Source of the DNA: Actinomadura fibrosa
GTDB taxonomy: Bacteria; Actinomycetota; Actinomycetes; Streptosporangiales; Streptosporangiaceae
Assembly: GCF_900659615.1 (NCBI RefSeq)
Contig: NZ_CAACUY010000011.1
Span: 1-64,000 of the forward strand
Reading direction: 5' to 3'
DNA length: 64,000 bases
Below the pieces are notes generated by a model. It ran no database searches. It saw nothing but the letters and a program-made list of their open reading frames with translations, and was not told the DNA's origin. The stretch's first letter is position 1; each line of letters opens with the position of its first letter. Positions 1 to 7,889 of this stretch are shown in pieces. The translations under genes were made by a program, and so were the position numbers.

Positions 1-2
1 CC

Positions 3-299
3 GGCGGCGCCGCCGCGGGCATCGCCGGAGGCATGGCCGTCGGCGCGATGGGCGACGCGGCCGTCGGCGCGGCGGGCTTCGCGCAGAACGTCGCCGGATA
101 CGCCGCGGGCGTCCCCGTGGACGCGTTCGGCAACGCCGTCGCCGGCTACGCCGGGCAGGTCGCGGGCAACGTGGCGGGCAACGTCGTCGCGGACGCGGCC
201 GGCGGCGTGCTCGGGGACGTGGCGGGCGACGTGGCCGGGGAGATCGCGGGCGGCGCCGCGGAGATCCTCGGCGGCCTCCTCGGCGGGCTGTTCGGCTGA
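3..299 (+). CDS. Gly/Ala-rich protein, C-terminal part only
   Basis: The frame is open from the left edge of the window to the TGA at 297-299, so the true start lies outside. The visible ~98 residues are almost entirely Gly, Ala, Val and Asp with a degenerate repeat of the type VAGD/VAGN, and they end in GGLLGGLFG. Gly every third or fourth residue between small hydrophobics resembles a glycine-zipper or membrane-interacting low-complexity tail. I do not recognise a family and no catalytic motif is visible. The ATG at 33 is possible but has no clear ribosome binding site, and the composition is uniform on both sides of it, so I read this as the end of a longer protein. Confidence 0.55.
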   Translation, partial: GGAAAGIAGGMAVGAMGDAAVGAAGFAQNVAGYAAGVPVDAFGNAVAGYAGQVAGNVAGNVVADAAGGVLGDVAGDVAGEIAGGAAEILGGLLGGLFG

Positions 300-423
300 C
301 CGGTCCGCCGCACCGGAACGGCAGGAAAATGCCGGGCCATTCGGACGTTATCCGCCGCCCTCTCGGCCAATCCGGCCCGGCATGGTTAAGGTCGGAAGCG
401 CAGACCGCCTCCCGAGGAGCCAC

Positions 424-1329
424 ATGACCACCGTCATCCTGGTCCTGCTGTGCCTTGCGATCGCCGGCCGCGAGCTGTACCTGGCGTCCGACAAACGGCT
501 CCCCCAAGCCCAGGCGGAACTGCGGCAGCTGCGCAGCCAGGTCGCCGAGCTGTCCAAGCGGCACGAGGCGCTCAGGGCCGAGGTCGCCGCCGCCGCGAGC
601 GAGCCGTCCGGCATCCCCATCCCGCAGCCGCAGCCGCCCGCGCAGCCGGACGGCGTGCCCGTCCAGGCCCTCGACCGGCTGGAGGCCGTCGGCGGCAAGG
701 TGGAGCGGCTGGAGAAGGAGATCGGCGAGATGACCGCCGAGCTGGCCGGGCTCGACCTCGAACGGAACGCCCAGCGCGCCCTCGCCCGCTCGCTCGACGC
801 CGTCGAGCAGGACGTCACCGAGCTGCACCGCGAGATGCTCGACCGCCTCGACCGCGAGGAGGGCGTCGTCACCGGCGTCCTGCTGAGCGAGGAGGGCGAG
901 GCCGAGGCGCTGCTCGCGGAGGCCTACGAGCGCTGCGCCGCCGAGTACGGGCTCCGCGTCCGCGTCCGCGACCAGCGCTCCGCCCGGACGGCGAACGGCT
1001 CCTACTGGGGCACGGTCTACTACCTGTCGGGACGGCGCCAGGAGGCCCTCGCGGAGGAGCTGTTCTCCTACGTCCGCGGCCTCTACGACCCGCAGGACCC
1101 GTCCGCCGTGAGCGCGCTGCTGACCGAGCTCGCGAACCTGCGCGGCGGCGGCGTCGCCCGGTTCGGGCCGTTCACCGCCGTCCGCACGTCCACCTCGCTG
1201 ATCTGCGGACTGCTCCCGGACGCCGACGAGCGGCTCGTGCCGTCCGAACCGTGGGAGCTCGCGGCCCATCTCCGCGAGCTCCCCGACGAGCACCAGTGCG
1301 ACCTGTCCTGGCTGCGCTCCGAGGACTGA
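424..1329 (+). CDS. Membrane-anchored coiled-coil protein of unknown function
   Basis: 301 residues from the ATG at 424, which has a GAGGAG ribosome binding site at 414-419; an upstream in-frame GTG/ATG at 382 lacks one. One N-terminal transmembrane segment (about residues 3-18) is followed by heptad-rich Leu/Glu/Arg helices (about 25-60 and 80-150) separated by a Pro-Gln linker. A globular domain of about 150 residues with Trp, Tyr and Cys follows. The layout suggests a cytoplasmic coiled-coil scaffold tethered to the membrane. I recognise no family. It stands alone and is convergent with the next gene, from which its stop is separated by about 20 bp. Confidence 0.75.
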   Translation: MTTVILVLLCLAIAGRELYLASDKRLPQAQAELRQLRSQVAELSKRHEALRAEVAAAASEPSGIPIPQPQPPAQPDGVPVQALDRLEAVGGKVERLEKEIGEMTAELAGLDLERNAQRALARSLDAVEQDVTELHREMLDRLDREEGVVTGVLLSEEGEAEALLAEAYERCAAEYGLRVRVRDQRSARTANGSYWGTVYYLSGRRQEALAEELFSYVRGLYDPQDPSAVSALLTELANLRGGGVARFGPFTAVRTSTSLICGLLPDADERLVPSEPWELAAHLRELPDEHQCDLSWLRSED

Positions 1330-1348
1330 CGAGCGCCTTAGGGCACGG

Positions 1349-3493
1349 TCAGGGGCGGACGAACCGCGGCGTGGCCGTGTCCGCCCGGTCCACGCCGAAC
1401 GCCAGCAGGCATCGCGGCGCGCGCTCCGCGTCGAGTTGCAGGCACAGGCCGAGGCCCAGCTCGGGGTCGACGAGCACGACCCGCCGCAGGGCCCGCAGCG
1501 CGCGCCGGGCGCGGGCGCGGGTCTCCGGGCGCGCCGGCTCGTGCAGCGTCGCCGTGACCACGCGCCCGGCGTAGCGCCACAGCGCCGCCGAGTCGAGCAC
1601 GCGCACGCCCGCCGACGCCAGCGTCGCGACGATCACGACGCCGCTGTCGCCGTCCTCGCCCACCCCGGCCTGCGGAATCGGCAGGGCGCCCTCCCCCGGC
1701 AGGTCGCGCGGCGCGAGCGGCCCGCCCACGGCCCGGTGGTAGCGCAGCGGATCGAGCGTGTCGATCACGAACGCCCCCGCGTACGGCCTGGACGCGCGCG
1801 GCGGCACCGAACGCGCCCGCAGCGGACGCGACACGCTCCGCGCGTCCAGGTGCGCGCTGAGATCGAAGACCATCCCGGCGTCGTCCAGCCACGCGGGCAG
1901 GCCGAGCCTTGCGGCGGCCTTCCGGTCCAGCGGGTCCATGGTGCGCCAGAGCTCGTCCGTCCGCCGCGCGAGCGTCGAGGCCATCCCCAGGCCGGGGAAC
2001 GCCCCCTCCAGGACGGCCAGCGTCGCACGCCAGGTGGAGCTGCCCACGAACTCGGCGACGAACGCGTCCGCCATGGCCTTGCGGCGCTCGGGGTCCGCCA
2101 TGGGCCCGGGCCTGGGCGGCGGCGGTTCCGCCGAAAGCCCGTTCCCCGGAGGGTGCGGACTCCACGGCTCCTGCCGTTCGTACCGGTCCTGGCTGTCCTG
2201 CTGGTCTCGTTGCTCCGGCCGGTCCTGCCGCCCGCCCGGGGGTTCGGCGGCCAGTGCCTTGCGCGGCACGAACGGCTCGTCCACCGGAACCGCACTCGCG
2301 GGATCAGGCGTGGTGACCCCCGGGTCCGGGACGGTGTCCGCCGGATCGAACGCCGCGCCGCCCGGCTCGGCTCCCCCGGTCGGCGGAACCGGGTCGCTGG
2401 GCGTCGGCTCCGGCTCGGCGGCCATGCCGAGCGGATCGTCGGCCCGCTGGTGCCGTCCGGGCGAGGACGGACGCGACGGCAGCCAGGCAGGCCGCCGCAC
2501 CCCCTCCTCCGGCGGCTCCCCGAACGACCGCGGCTCCGGGGCCGGCCCCGGCGGGTCCGACAGCGGATCGACGGCCTGTTCCTTCGGCGGCTCCTCACGC
2601 GGAGGCGGCGTCCCGTAGGACGACGTCCCATAGGCGGACGACGACCCATACGACGACGCCCCGGAGCCGAAGGACTCGGACGGACGCTCCGGCGACGGCG
2701 CCGAGTCGCCCGCAGGAGGCGGCTCGTACGACTGCGGCTCGTACGACTGCTCCGACCGCGACGGCTGCCCCGTAGCGAACCCGCCGTACGAACCGAACCC
2801 CTCAGGCGGCTGCGCAGGCGGCGACGACTCCCCGAACGACGACCCCCCGTACGGCTCACCCGACGGGGAGGTCCCATAAGGCTCACCAGACGGCGACGTC
2901 CCGTACGAGCCACCAGACGGAGCCGCTCCATACGGCTCACCGGACGGCGAGGTCCCATACGGTTCGCCGGACGGAGGCGCCCCGGACGACTCGCCAGGCG
3001 GCGTTGTCCCGTAGGGGGTGCCGGGCGGGGGCGTTTCATAGGACGTGCCCGAGGCGGGTGGCTCGTACGCCTGATCCTGAGGCTGCCACTGCGGTGTTTT
3101 GGGGGGTTGCGCGGCCTCGGAGTAGGGCGTCCAGGCGGCGGACGGCGAGGGGGGCTCTGAGCCGCTCTCCGGGGCGGGACGCGGGTCGGGGCGCTGGGTC
3201 GCCTGGACGTGCACCCAGTCGGACGCGGCCGGTGCCGCGTCGTTCTCGGGCGGCTGGGGTTCGGGCGGTTCGGTGGGGGGTGGTTCGGCGGGGGGCGGTC
3301 CGGCGGCGGTGGCGGCCCCGGAGGCTCCGGCGACGTGGACGTCGCCGGGGTAGGGGCCTGGACGCGGCCGGGTGGGTGCGTCCTTCGGGGCCGGAGGTCC
3401 GGGCTCCGGGGAGCCGGAATCCTCGGGTTCAGGGCTGGAGCGGTCGCGCGGGCCGAATCTCACGTTCCCGATCCTGCGTCCAAACAAGATCAT
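1349..3493 (-). CDS. Long disordered Pro/Ser/Tyr-rich protein with conserved C-terminal domain, function unknown
   Basis: About 714 residues. Residues ~15-460 are low complexity (Pro, Ser, Gly, Glu, Tyr) and include a run of eight-residue repeats of the type PSGEPYGT. The last ~250 residues look globular, with a helical start (DPERRKAMADAFVAEF) and a mixed alpha/beta end, and are the likely functional part. The start is uncertain: ATG at 3493 (MILFGRRIGNVRFG) or the in-frame TTG at 3499. Neither has a strong ribosome binding site, but the gene begins only 18 bp after the stop of the upstream co-directional gene, so coupling is likely. The composition is typical of actinobacterial hypotheticals; no function can be assigned. 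Confidence 0.7.
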   Translation of the reverse strand: MILFGRRIGNVRFGPRDRSSPEPEDSGSPEPGPPAPKDAPTRPRPGPYPGDVHVAGASGAATAAGPPPAEPPPTEPPEPQPPENDAAPAASDWVHVQATQRPDPRPAPESGSEPPSPSAAWTPYSEAAQPPKTPQWQPQDQAYEPPASGTSYETPPPGTPYGTTPPGESSGAPPSGEPYGTSPSGEPYGAAPSGGSYGTSPSGEPYGTSPSGEPYGGSSFGESSPPAQPPEGFGSYGGFATGQPSRSEQSYEPQSYEPPPAGDSAPSPERPSESFGSGASSYGSSSAYGTSSYGTPPPREEPPKEQAVDPLSDPPGPAPEPRSFGEPPEEGVRRPAWLPSRPSSPGRHQRADDPLGMAAEPEPTPSDPVPPTGGAEPGGAAFDPADTVPDPGVTTPDPASAVPVDEPFVPRKALAAEPPGGRQDRPEQRDQQDSQDRYERQEPWSPHPPGNGLSAEPPPPRPGPMADPERRKAMADAFVAEFVGSSTWRATLAVLEGAFPGLGMASTLARRTDELWRTMDPLDRKAAARLGLPAWLDDAGMVFDLSAHLDARSVSRPLRARSVPPRASRPYAGAFVIDTLDPLRYHRAVGGPLAPRDLPGEGALPIPQAGVGEDGDSGVVIVATLASAGVRVLDSAALWRYAGRVVTATLHEPARPETRARARRALRALRRVVLVDPELGLGLCLQLDAERAPRCLLAFGVDRADTATPRFVRP
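2838..3030 (-). repeat. Tandem eight-residue repeat (PSGEPYGT type) inside the disordered protein
   Basis: At least six imperfect 24-bp units encode variants of Pro-Ser-Gly-Glu-Pro-Tyr-Gly-Thr/Ala/Gly. Units differ at several third positions, so this is an old repeat and not a recent slippage product. The regularly spaced tyrosines and prolines suggest an extended flexible spacer. Confidence 0.75.
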
Positions 3494-3511
3494 CGGCAAG
3501 GCGAACGGCGA

Positions 3512-4396
3512 TCATCGTCCGTGGCTGGGGGTGCCGAAGAGGGCGGCGCAGAGCGCCTCGAAGCCGCCGGGGCCGTCGGCGGCGGCGCGGACGGTGAGGA
3601 CGGGCTCGCCGGACGCGTCGAGGCGCAGCCGCACCGGGACCTCGCGGCGCATCGGGTCCTCGGCGCCCTGAGCGGCGGCGATGTCGTGCAGGCCGACGGA
3701 GACCGTCTCCGGGAGGTCCACGGCGACGGGGAGGCCGCCGGTGCGGAGCGCCTCCAGCCACAGGTCGAGGAGGCGGCGGGCGAGGCCGTTGAGGAGGCGG
3801 CCCCACGGTTCCACGAGGGCGGGCGGGACGTTCTCCGTCTGGAGTTCGGGCAGGCCGAACCGGGCCAGGCCCTTCGTGGTGAACCAGAAGCCGTTCGGGC
3901 GGGAGGTGTGCGGGAGCAGCATCCAGTCGGTGAGCCGGATGGTGTTGTCGGGGCCGGGGAGGGAGCGGCGGAGCCTGGCCTGGTCGAGGACCTGCGGGGT
4001 GAACACGTCGATGACGGGCGCGGACAGCGCGGCGCCGACGGCCCCGGCGATCGCGCGGGCCGCCCACTCGTGCGCGGGCGGCCAGCCGGGCCGGTAGGTG
4101 GCGCGCACCGCCAGCAGGTGCGACGCCGCGGAGATCGACGCGAGGTCGCCGGACGGCGCGCCGTAGGCGGCGAGGAGCCCGGCGGGCAGCGGCGGGAACC
4201 CGGACGCCGGACGCTGGTCGAGGGTGACCATCGGGCTGTCGAGCATGCCGAGCACGAGGCCGCGCAGCGGCGGTTCGACCCGCCGGGTGACCTCCTCGCG
4301 GGCCAGCTCGCCCGGGTCCGCGATCGGGGCGGCGCAGGCGACCGCGTAGGTGCCGTACAGCGTCTCCGGGACCGGCAGCGTCAGATCCTCACCCAA
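3512..4396 (-). CDS. Conserved actinobacterial protein, possibly DUF4261-like
   Basis: About 294 residues, no signal peptide or membrane segment. The central part has a SHLLAV segment and a motif FTTKGLARFGLPELQ, which recalls the 'TkGl..fGrPEl' signature of DUF4261-type proteins; this family link is from memory and weak. The C-terminal ~70 residues form an amphipathic beta-rich tail. The start is poorly defined: a TTG at 4396 gives MGEDLTLPVPETLYG, which reads as a natural N-terminus, but no good ribosome binding site precedes it. It probably forms a two-gene operon with the downstream disordered protein (18-bp gap). Confidence 0.65.
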   Translation of the reverse strand: MGEDLTLPVPETLYGTYAVACAAPIADPGELAREEVTRRVEPPLRGLVLGMLDSPMVTLDQRPASGFPPLPAGLLAAYGAPSGDLASISAASHLLAVRATYRPGWPPAHEWAARAIAGAVGAALSAPVIDVFTPQVLDQARLRRSLPGPDNTIRLTDWMLLPHTSRPNGFWFTTKGLARFGLPELQTENVPPALVEPWGRLLNGLARRLLDLWLEALRTGGLPVAVDLPETVSVGLHDIAAAQGAEDPMRREVPVRLRLDASGEPVLTVRAAADGPGGFEALCAALFGTPSHGR

Positions 4397-4537
4397 CTCG
4401 TCCCCCGGGGCTCGATACGTGTCGACACCCTCGATCTGAACGGAGGAGGCGTTGGAAAGAATCTGTCGCAGGGGGGACAGTTACCTCCCACGTCCGCGAG
4501 CAAGGCTTGCGACCACCGGATCAGCGGTGCCCGGGCC

Positions 4538-7462
4538 TCACCGCGCGGACGCGCGGGGCAGCGTGTGCTCGAACCAGACCACCTTCCCGTGCTCGGTGCG
4601 GTGGGTGCCCCAGCGCTCGGCGAGGTGGCTGACGAGCTGGAGGCCGCGTCCCGATTCGTCGGTGGCCTCCGCGTGGCGGAGGTGCGGCAGTTCCTGGCCG
4701 TCGTCGTAGACCTCGCCGAGCAGGGTGTCGCCCCTGATCAGCCGGAGGCCGATGAGGCCGGCGCCGTGCACGAGGGCGTTGGTGACGAGCTCGCTGACGA
4801 GCAGCTCGACGGTGTCGGTGACGCCGTCGAGGCCCCAGTCGGCGAGCCTGGCGGCGACCTCCGCGCGCGCCTCCGGGACCATGCTCGGCTCGGGGTCGAG
4901 CTCCCAGGAGGCGACGTCGCCGGCGGGGATGCCGTCGAGGCCGACGACCACGATCGCGACGTCGTCGGCGGGCGGGCTGCTTCCGAGCCCGTCGAGGAGG
5001 GCGTCGCAGGTGCCGTCGAGGGGACGCGAGACGCCGGCGAGCCGGACGCGCATCTCCTCCAGGCCCTGGTCGATGTCGCGGTCGCGGCGTTCGAGCAGGC
5101 CGTCGGTGCACAGGACGAGCTGCGCCCCGTCCTCGACGGCCAGCTCCGTCGTCTCGAACGGCTCGCCGCCGACGCCGATCGGGACGCCCGCCGGGACGGT
5201 CAGCACGCGGGAGTCGCCGTCCGGCGCGATCAGCACCGGCGGGACGTGCCCGGCGTTCGCGAAGTGGCAGGTGCGGGCGATCGGGTCGTACACCGCGTAC
5301 AGGCAGGTGGCGAGGTAGCCCTCGCCGAGCCGGCGGGCGAGGCCGTCGAGCTGGCGGAGCAGCCGGTCGGGCCGCATGTCCTCGGCGGCGAGGGTGCGGA
5401 CCGCGGTGCGCAGCTGGCCCATGATCGCGGCGGACGTCAGGCCGTGGCCCATGACGTCGCCGACCACGATGCCGAGCCGGCAGCCGGGCAGCGGGATGGC
5501 GTCGAACCAGTCGCCGCCGACCTGGGCGGCCTGCCCGGCGGGGCGGTAGCGGTAGCGGACGCGGGCGCCCGCGACCTCCGGCGGGTCGTCGGGGAGCATG
5601 CTGCGCTGGAGCTCCTGGGCGACCTGGACCTCCCGCCGGTAGAGCCGCCCGTTGTCGATGCACAGCGCCGCGCGGCGCCCCAGCTCGTCGATCATCGCGA
5701 GGTCGAGCCCGTCGAAGCCGGGCCGGTCGGGCTTGCGCAGCAGCTTGAACGTGCCGAGCACCCGGCCCCGCGCGATGAGCGGGACGACCAGCAGCGCCCG
5801 GCCGGCGAACAGGGCGCGGAGGTCCCGTCCGCAGGAGGCCGAGAGCTGCTCGGCGCGCTCGGCGGTGACCCGCGGGATGTGGACGGTGCGGCCCGTCCTC
5901 ATCGCCTGGACGAACGGGGTGCGCTCGGAGAGCGACAGCTTCTCGTCCTCGGGGACGACGTCCTCCCACGACCCGGGCTCGTCGTTGTGGACGACGGCGA
6001 CGCGGCGCATGAGCGTGGTCGCGTCGACGACGGCGGCGGGCGGCGCGGAGTCGGCGACGACGCCTTCGAGCAGCTCGACGGCGGCGAGGTCGGCCAGCCG
6101 CGGCACGAGCACCTCGGCGAGCGTCCGGGCGGCCTGAAGGTGGTCGAGCGAACTCCCGATCTGCTGTCCGGCTTCGCCGAGGAAGGACAGGGGCTCCCTC
6201 ACGGCCATCGTCTCCAATACCTGCTCAGGGCGCGGATCGGACCCGCCGGGCGGGCGCCCGGAGGTATCGGCGGACGCGTTCCCGGCGAACGCGCCGCCGG
6301 GGAAGGCGACGTCGGAGAAGACGGCGTCAGGGAACACGGCCCCACCGCCCGCGCCGCCGGGAAGCGCGGAAACGGTGAACGCGACGTCACCCCCGACCGC
6401 CGCGACATCGTCAAGGGCCACGAACTCGCCCGCAGCCGCGGAGCCTCCGGCCAGCACGACATCACGGCAGGGCACGGCACCACCGGCAGTCGCGAGACCG
6501 CCGACGATCGCGGAGCCGCCGGCCGGCGCGGTGTTGCCCGCCAGGACGGCATCGCCAGTGCGCGCGGCGGCGCCTGCCACGAGGGCGTCGGTGGTGAGCG
6601 CGGTGCGGCCTGCGGGTACGAGATCGTCGCGGTGCGGGACGACGGGTAGGCGGATGCGCAGGCTCAGCGCGATGGCGGGGCAGCCGAGGTCGAGGACTCG
6701 CGCGGTGATCGGACCGGTCGACGCCAGCTCGGGGGGCAGCAGGTCGGTGAGGAGCCGGGCCAGTGCCCGGGGCGCCGGGGCCGGATCGCCCGGGACGCCG
6801 AAACCGTCGGGGTCGTCGGGGTCGTCGATGGCGCATGGCGGCGCGAGGGCGGGTTCGACTCGCAGGAGCCGTACCCCGGCGCCGCGGCGTGCCTCGCCGT
6901 CCGGGCGGGCGACGAGCGCGTCGCCCAGCATGAGGCCCGGGCCGTCCTCGCGGAGGGCGCGCATGTCGGCGGCGAGCGCGAGGACCCGGACGCCGCCGTC
7001 CCCGGCGAGGTCCTCGGGGCCGCCGAGACGGCCGATGGGGTAGACCCACCAGCCGATCTCGGCGAGTTCGCCGGTGTCGGCGCGGGGGACGCGGCAGACG
7101 TCGCACCAGACGTGCCCGAACGCCTCGGGCTCGAAGGAGCCGCGGTACTCCTGGGGGAGCCGCAGGACGCAGGCGACGGGGCGGCCGATGGCCTGGGACG
7201 GGGCGATGCCGAACAGGTCGGCCGCGGCGTCGTTCCAGTGGCCGACGCGTCCCTGGCCGTTCAGGGTGACGGCCGCCAGCCGCGCCACGCCGAGGAGGTG
7301 CTGCCCCAGGAAGAGCGGGGTGTGCGTGTCGGCACCGGACGCGCCGGGCGCGGCTCCGGCCGCGGCGCCGGGCGCGGCATCGGCCGCGACACCAAGGGAT
7401 GGTGCGCCCGATGGCGGCGCGCCCTCCGCGACCGGTGGCGGTTCGTCTCTGGCAGTGCTCAC
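4538..7462 (-). CDS. PAS-GAF-SpoIIE phosphatase with C-terminal anti-sigma-type ATPase domain
   Basis: 974 residues from a GTG at 7462 with an excellent ribosome binding site (GGGGAGGGG, 5-nt spacing); the in-frame TTG at 7507 has none. Domain order: a PAS-like sensor (about 50-170, GHWNDAAADLFGI); a second region that becomes an odd Ala/Gly/Val low-complexity stretch (about 275-405); a GAF domain (about 430-600); a PP2C-type SpoIIE phosphatase (about 620-830) with the metal-binding motifs GGDWFD and GDVMGHG; and a HATPase_c domain of the RsbW/SpoIIAB kind (about 850-970, N-box ELVTNALVHG). Carrying both phosphatase and kinase-like modules suggests it controls an anti-anti-sigma factor in a partner-switching cascade. 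No such antagonist gene lies next to it, so its targets are probably encoded elsewhere. Confidence 0.9.
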   Translation of the reverse strand: MSTARDEPPPVAEGAPPSGAPSLGVAADAAPGAAAGAAPGASGADTHTPLFLGQHLLGVARLAAVTLNGQGRVGHWNDAAADLFGIAPSQAIGRPVACVLRLPQEYRGSFEPEAFGHVWCDVCRVPRADTGELAEIGWWVYPIGRLGGPEDLAGDGGVRVLALAADMRALREDGPGLMLGDALVARPDGEARRGAGVRLLRVEPALAPPCAIDDPDDPDGFGVPGDPAPAPRALARLLTDLLPPELASTGPITARVLDLGCPAIALSLRIRLPVVPHRDDLVPAGRTALTTDALVAGAAARTGDAVLAGNTAPAGGSAIVGGLATAGGAVPCRDVVLAGGSAAAGEFVALDDVAAVGGDVAFTVSALPGGAGGGAVFPDAVFSDVAFPGGAFAGNASADTSGRPPGGSDPRPEQVLETMAVREPLSFLGEAGQQIGSSLDHLQAARTLAEVLVPRLADLAAVELLEGVVADSAPPAAVVDATTLMRRVAVVHNDEPGSWEDVVPEDEKLSLSERTPFVQAMRTGRTVHIPRVTAERAEQLSASCGRDLRALFAGRALLVVPLIARGRVLGTFKLLRKPDRPGFDGLDLAMIDELGRRAALCIDNGRLYRREVQVAQELQRSMLPDDPPEVAGARVRYRYRPAGQAAQVGGDWFDAIPLPGCRLGIVVGDVMGHGLTSAAIMGQLRTAVRTLAAEDMRPDRLLRQLDGLARRLGEGYLATCLYAVYDPIARTCHFANAGHVPPVLIAPDGDSRVLTVPAGVPIGVGGEPFETTELAVEDGAQLVLCTDGLLERRDRDIDQGLEEMRVRLAGVSRPLDGTCDALLDGLGSSPPADDVAIVVVGLDGIPAGDVASWELDPEPSMVPEARAEVAARLADWGLDGVTDTVELLVSELVTNALVHGAGLIGLRLIRGDTLLGEVYDDGQELPHLRHAEATDESGRGLQLVSHLAERWGTHRTEHGKVVWFEHTLPRASAR

Positions 7463-7645
7463 GCGGACCCCTCCCCCGAGGCGATGTCGCTCGGACCGAT
7501 CCGACAACCCGCGGTGAAGGGGACGTTACCTCGCGTGATGATCGCACGCTGGGGATCTGCCGGAAATCCTCTGGGAGCGCTCACGCGCGGGCCGGACGGG
7601 CGGCGGAAACAGGCACATCGGCCACCCCGGCGCCAACCCCTTTGG

Positions 7646-7670
7646 ACGGTCCAGGAGTGGCCAGGACCGT
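7646..7670. repeat. Inverted repeat in divergent intergenic region
   Basis: ACGGTCC at 7646-7652 is mirrored by GGACCGT at 7664-7670 with an 11-nt spacer. It lies between two divergently transcribed genes, where an operator is more likely than a terminator. No regulator can be named. Confidence 0.45.
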
Positions 7671-7699
7671 GACGAGCCCGCGTGGCCCCCCACTCGCGA

Positions 7700-7727
7700 A
7701 CCCGCCGTGCCGCCCGCCACGGCGGGT
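7700..7727. repeat. Perfect 10-bp hairpin in divergent intergenic region
   Basis: ACCCGCCGTG at 7700-7709 pairs perfectly with CACGGCGGGT at 7718-7727 across an 8-nt loop. No gene ends nearby, so it is not an obvious terminator. It could be an operator or a structured 5' leader of the carboxypeptidase transcript if transcription starts upstream. Apart from this hairpin, the neighbouring inverted repeat at 7646-7670 and the promoter at 7823-7851, I see nothing in the 427-bp gap 7463-7889. Confidence 0.45.
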
Positions 7728-7822
7728 GCACTCAGCCTCGACGCGGCCGCCCGCGCCGATCGGACACCGGCGGCACGGTCACCACGAACTGGCCGAATCC
7801 GGCAAATGACGCTGATGCCACA

Positions 7823-7851
7823 TTGACACCCCTCGTCCCTCGGCAGACGAT
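7823..7851 (+). promoter_or_regulatory. Candidate sigma-70 (HrdB-type) promoter for the carboxypeptidase gene
   Basis: A perfect -35 hexamer TTGACA (7823-7828) is followed after 17 nt by GACGAT (7846-7851), a near match to the -10 TANNNT. Transcription would start near 7858, giving a ~30-nt leader with the GGAGG site at 7880-7884. Confidence 0.45.
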
Positions 7852-7889
7852 CACGCAACCCCCGTTGTGATCCAGGCCAGGGAGGCGCG

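Noticed and set aside
3209-6649. Very long open frame on the + strand (1146 codons)
   Set aside because: It is antisense to the repeat protein and the SpoIIE phosphatase, has no domain signature, and its open state follows from GC-rich third positions of the real genes.
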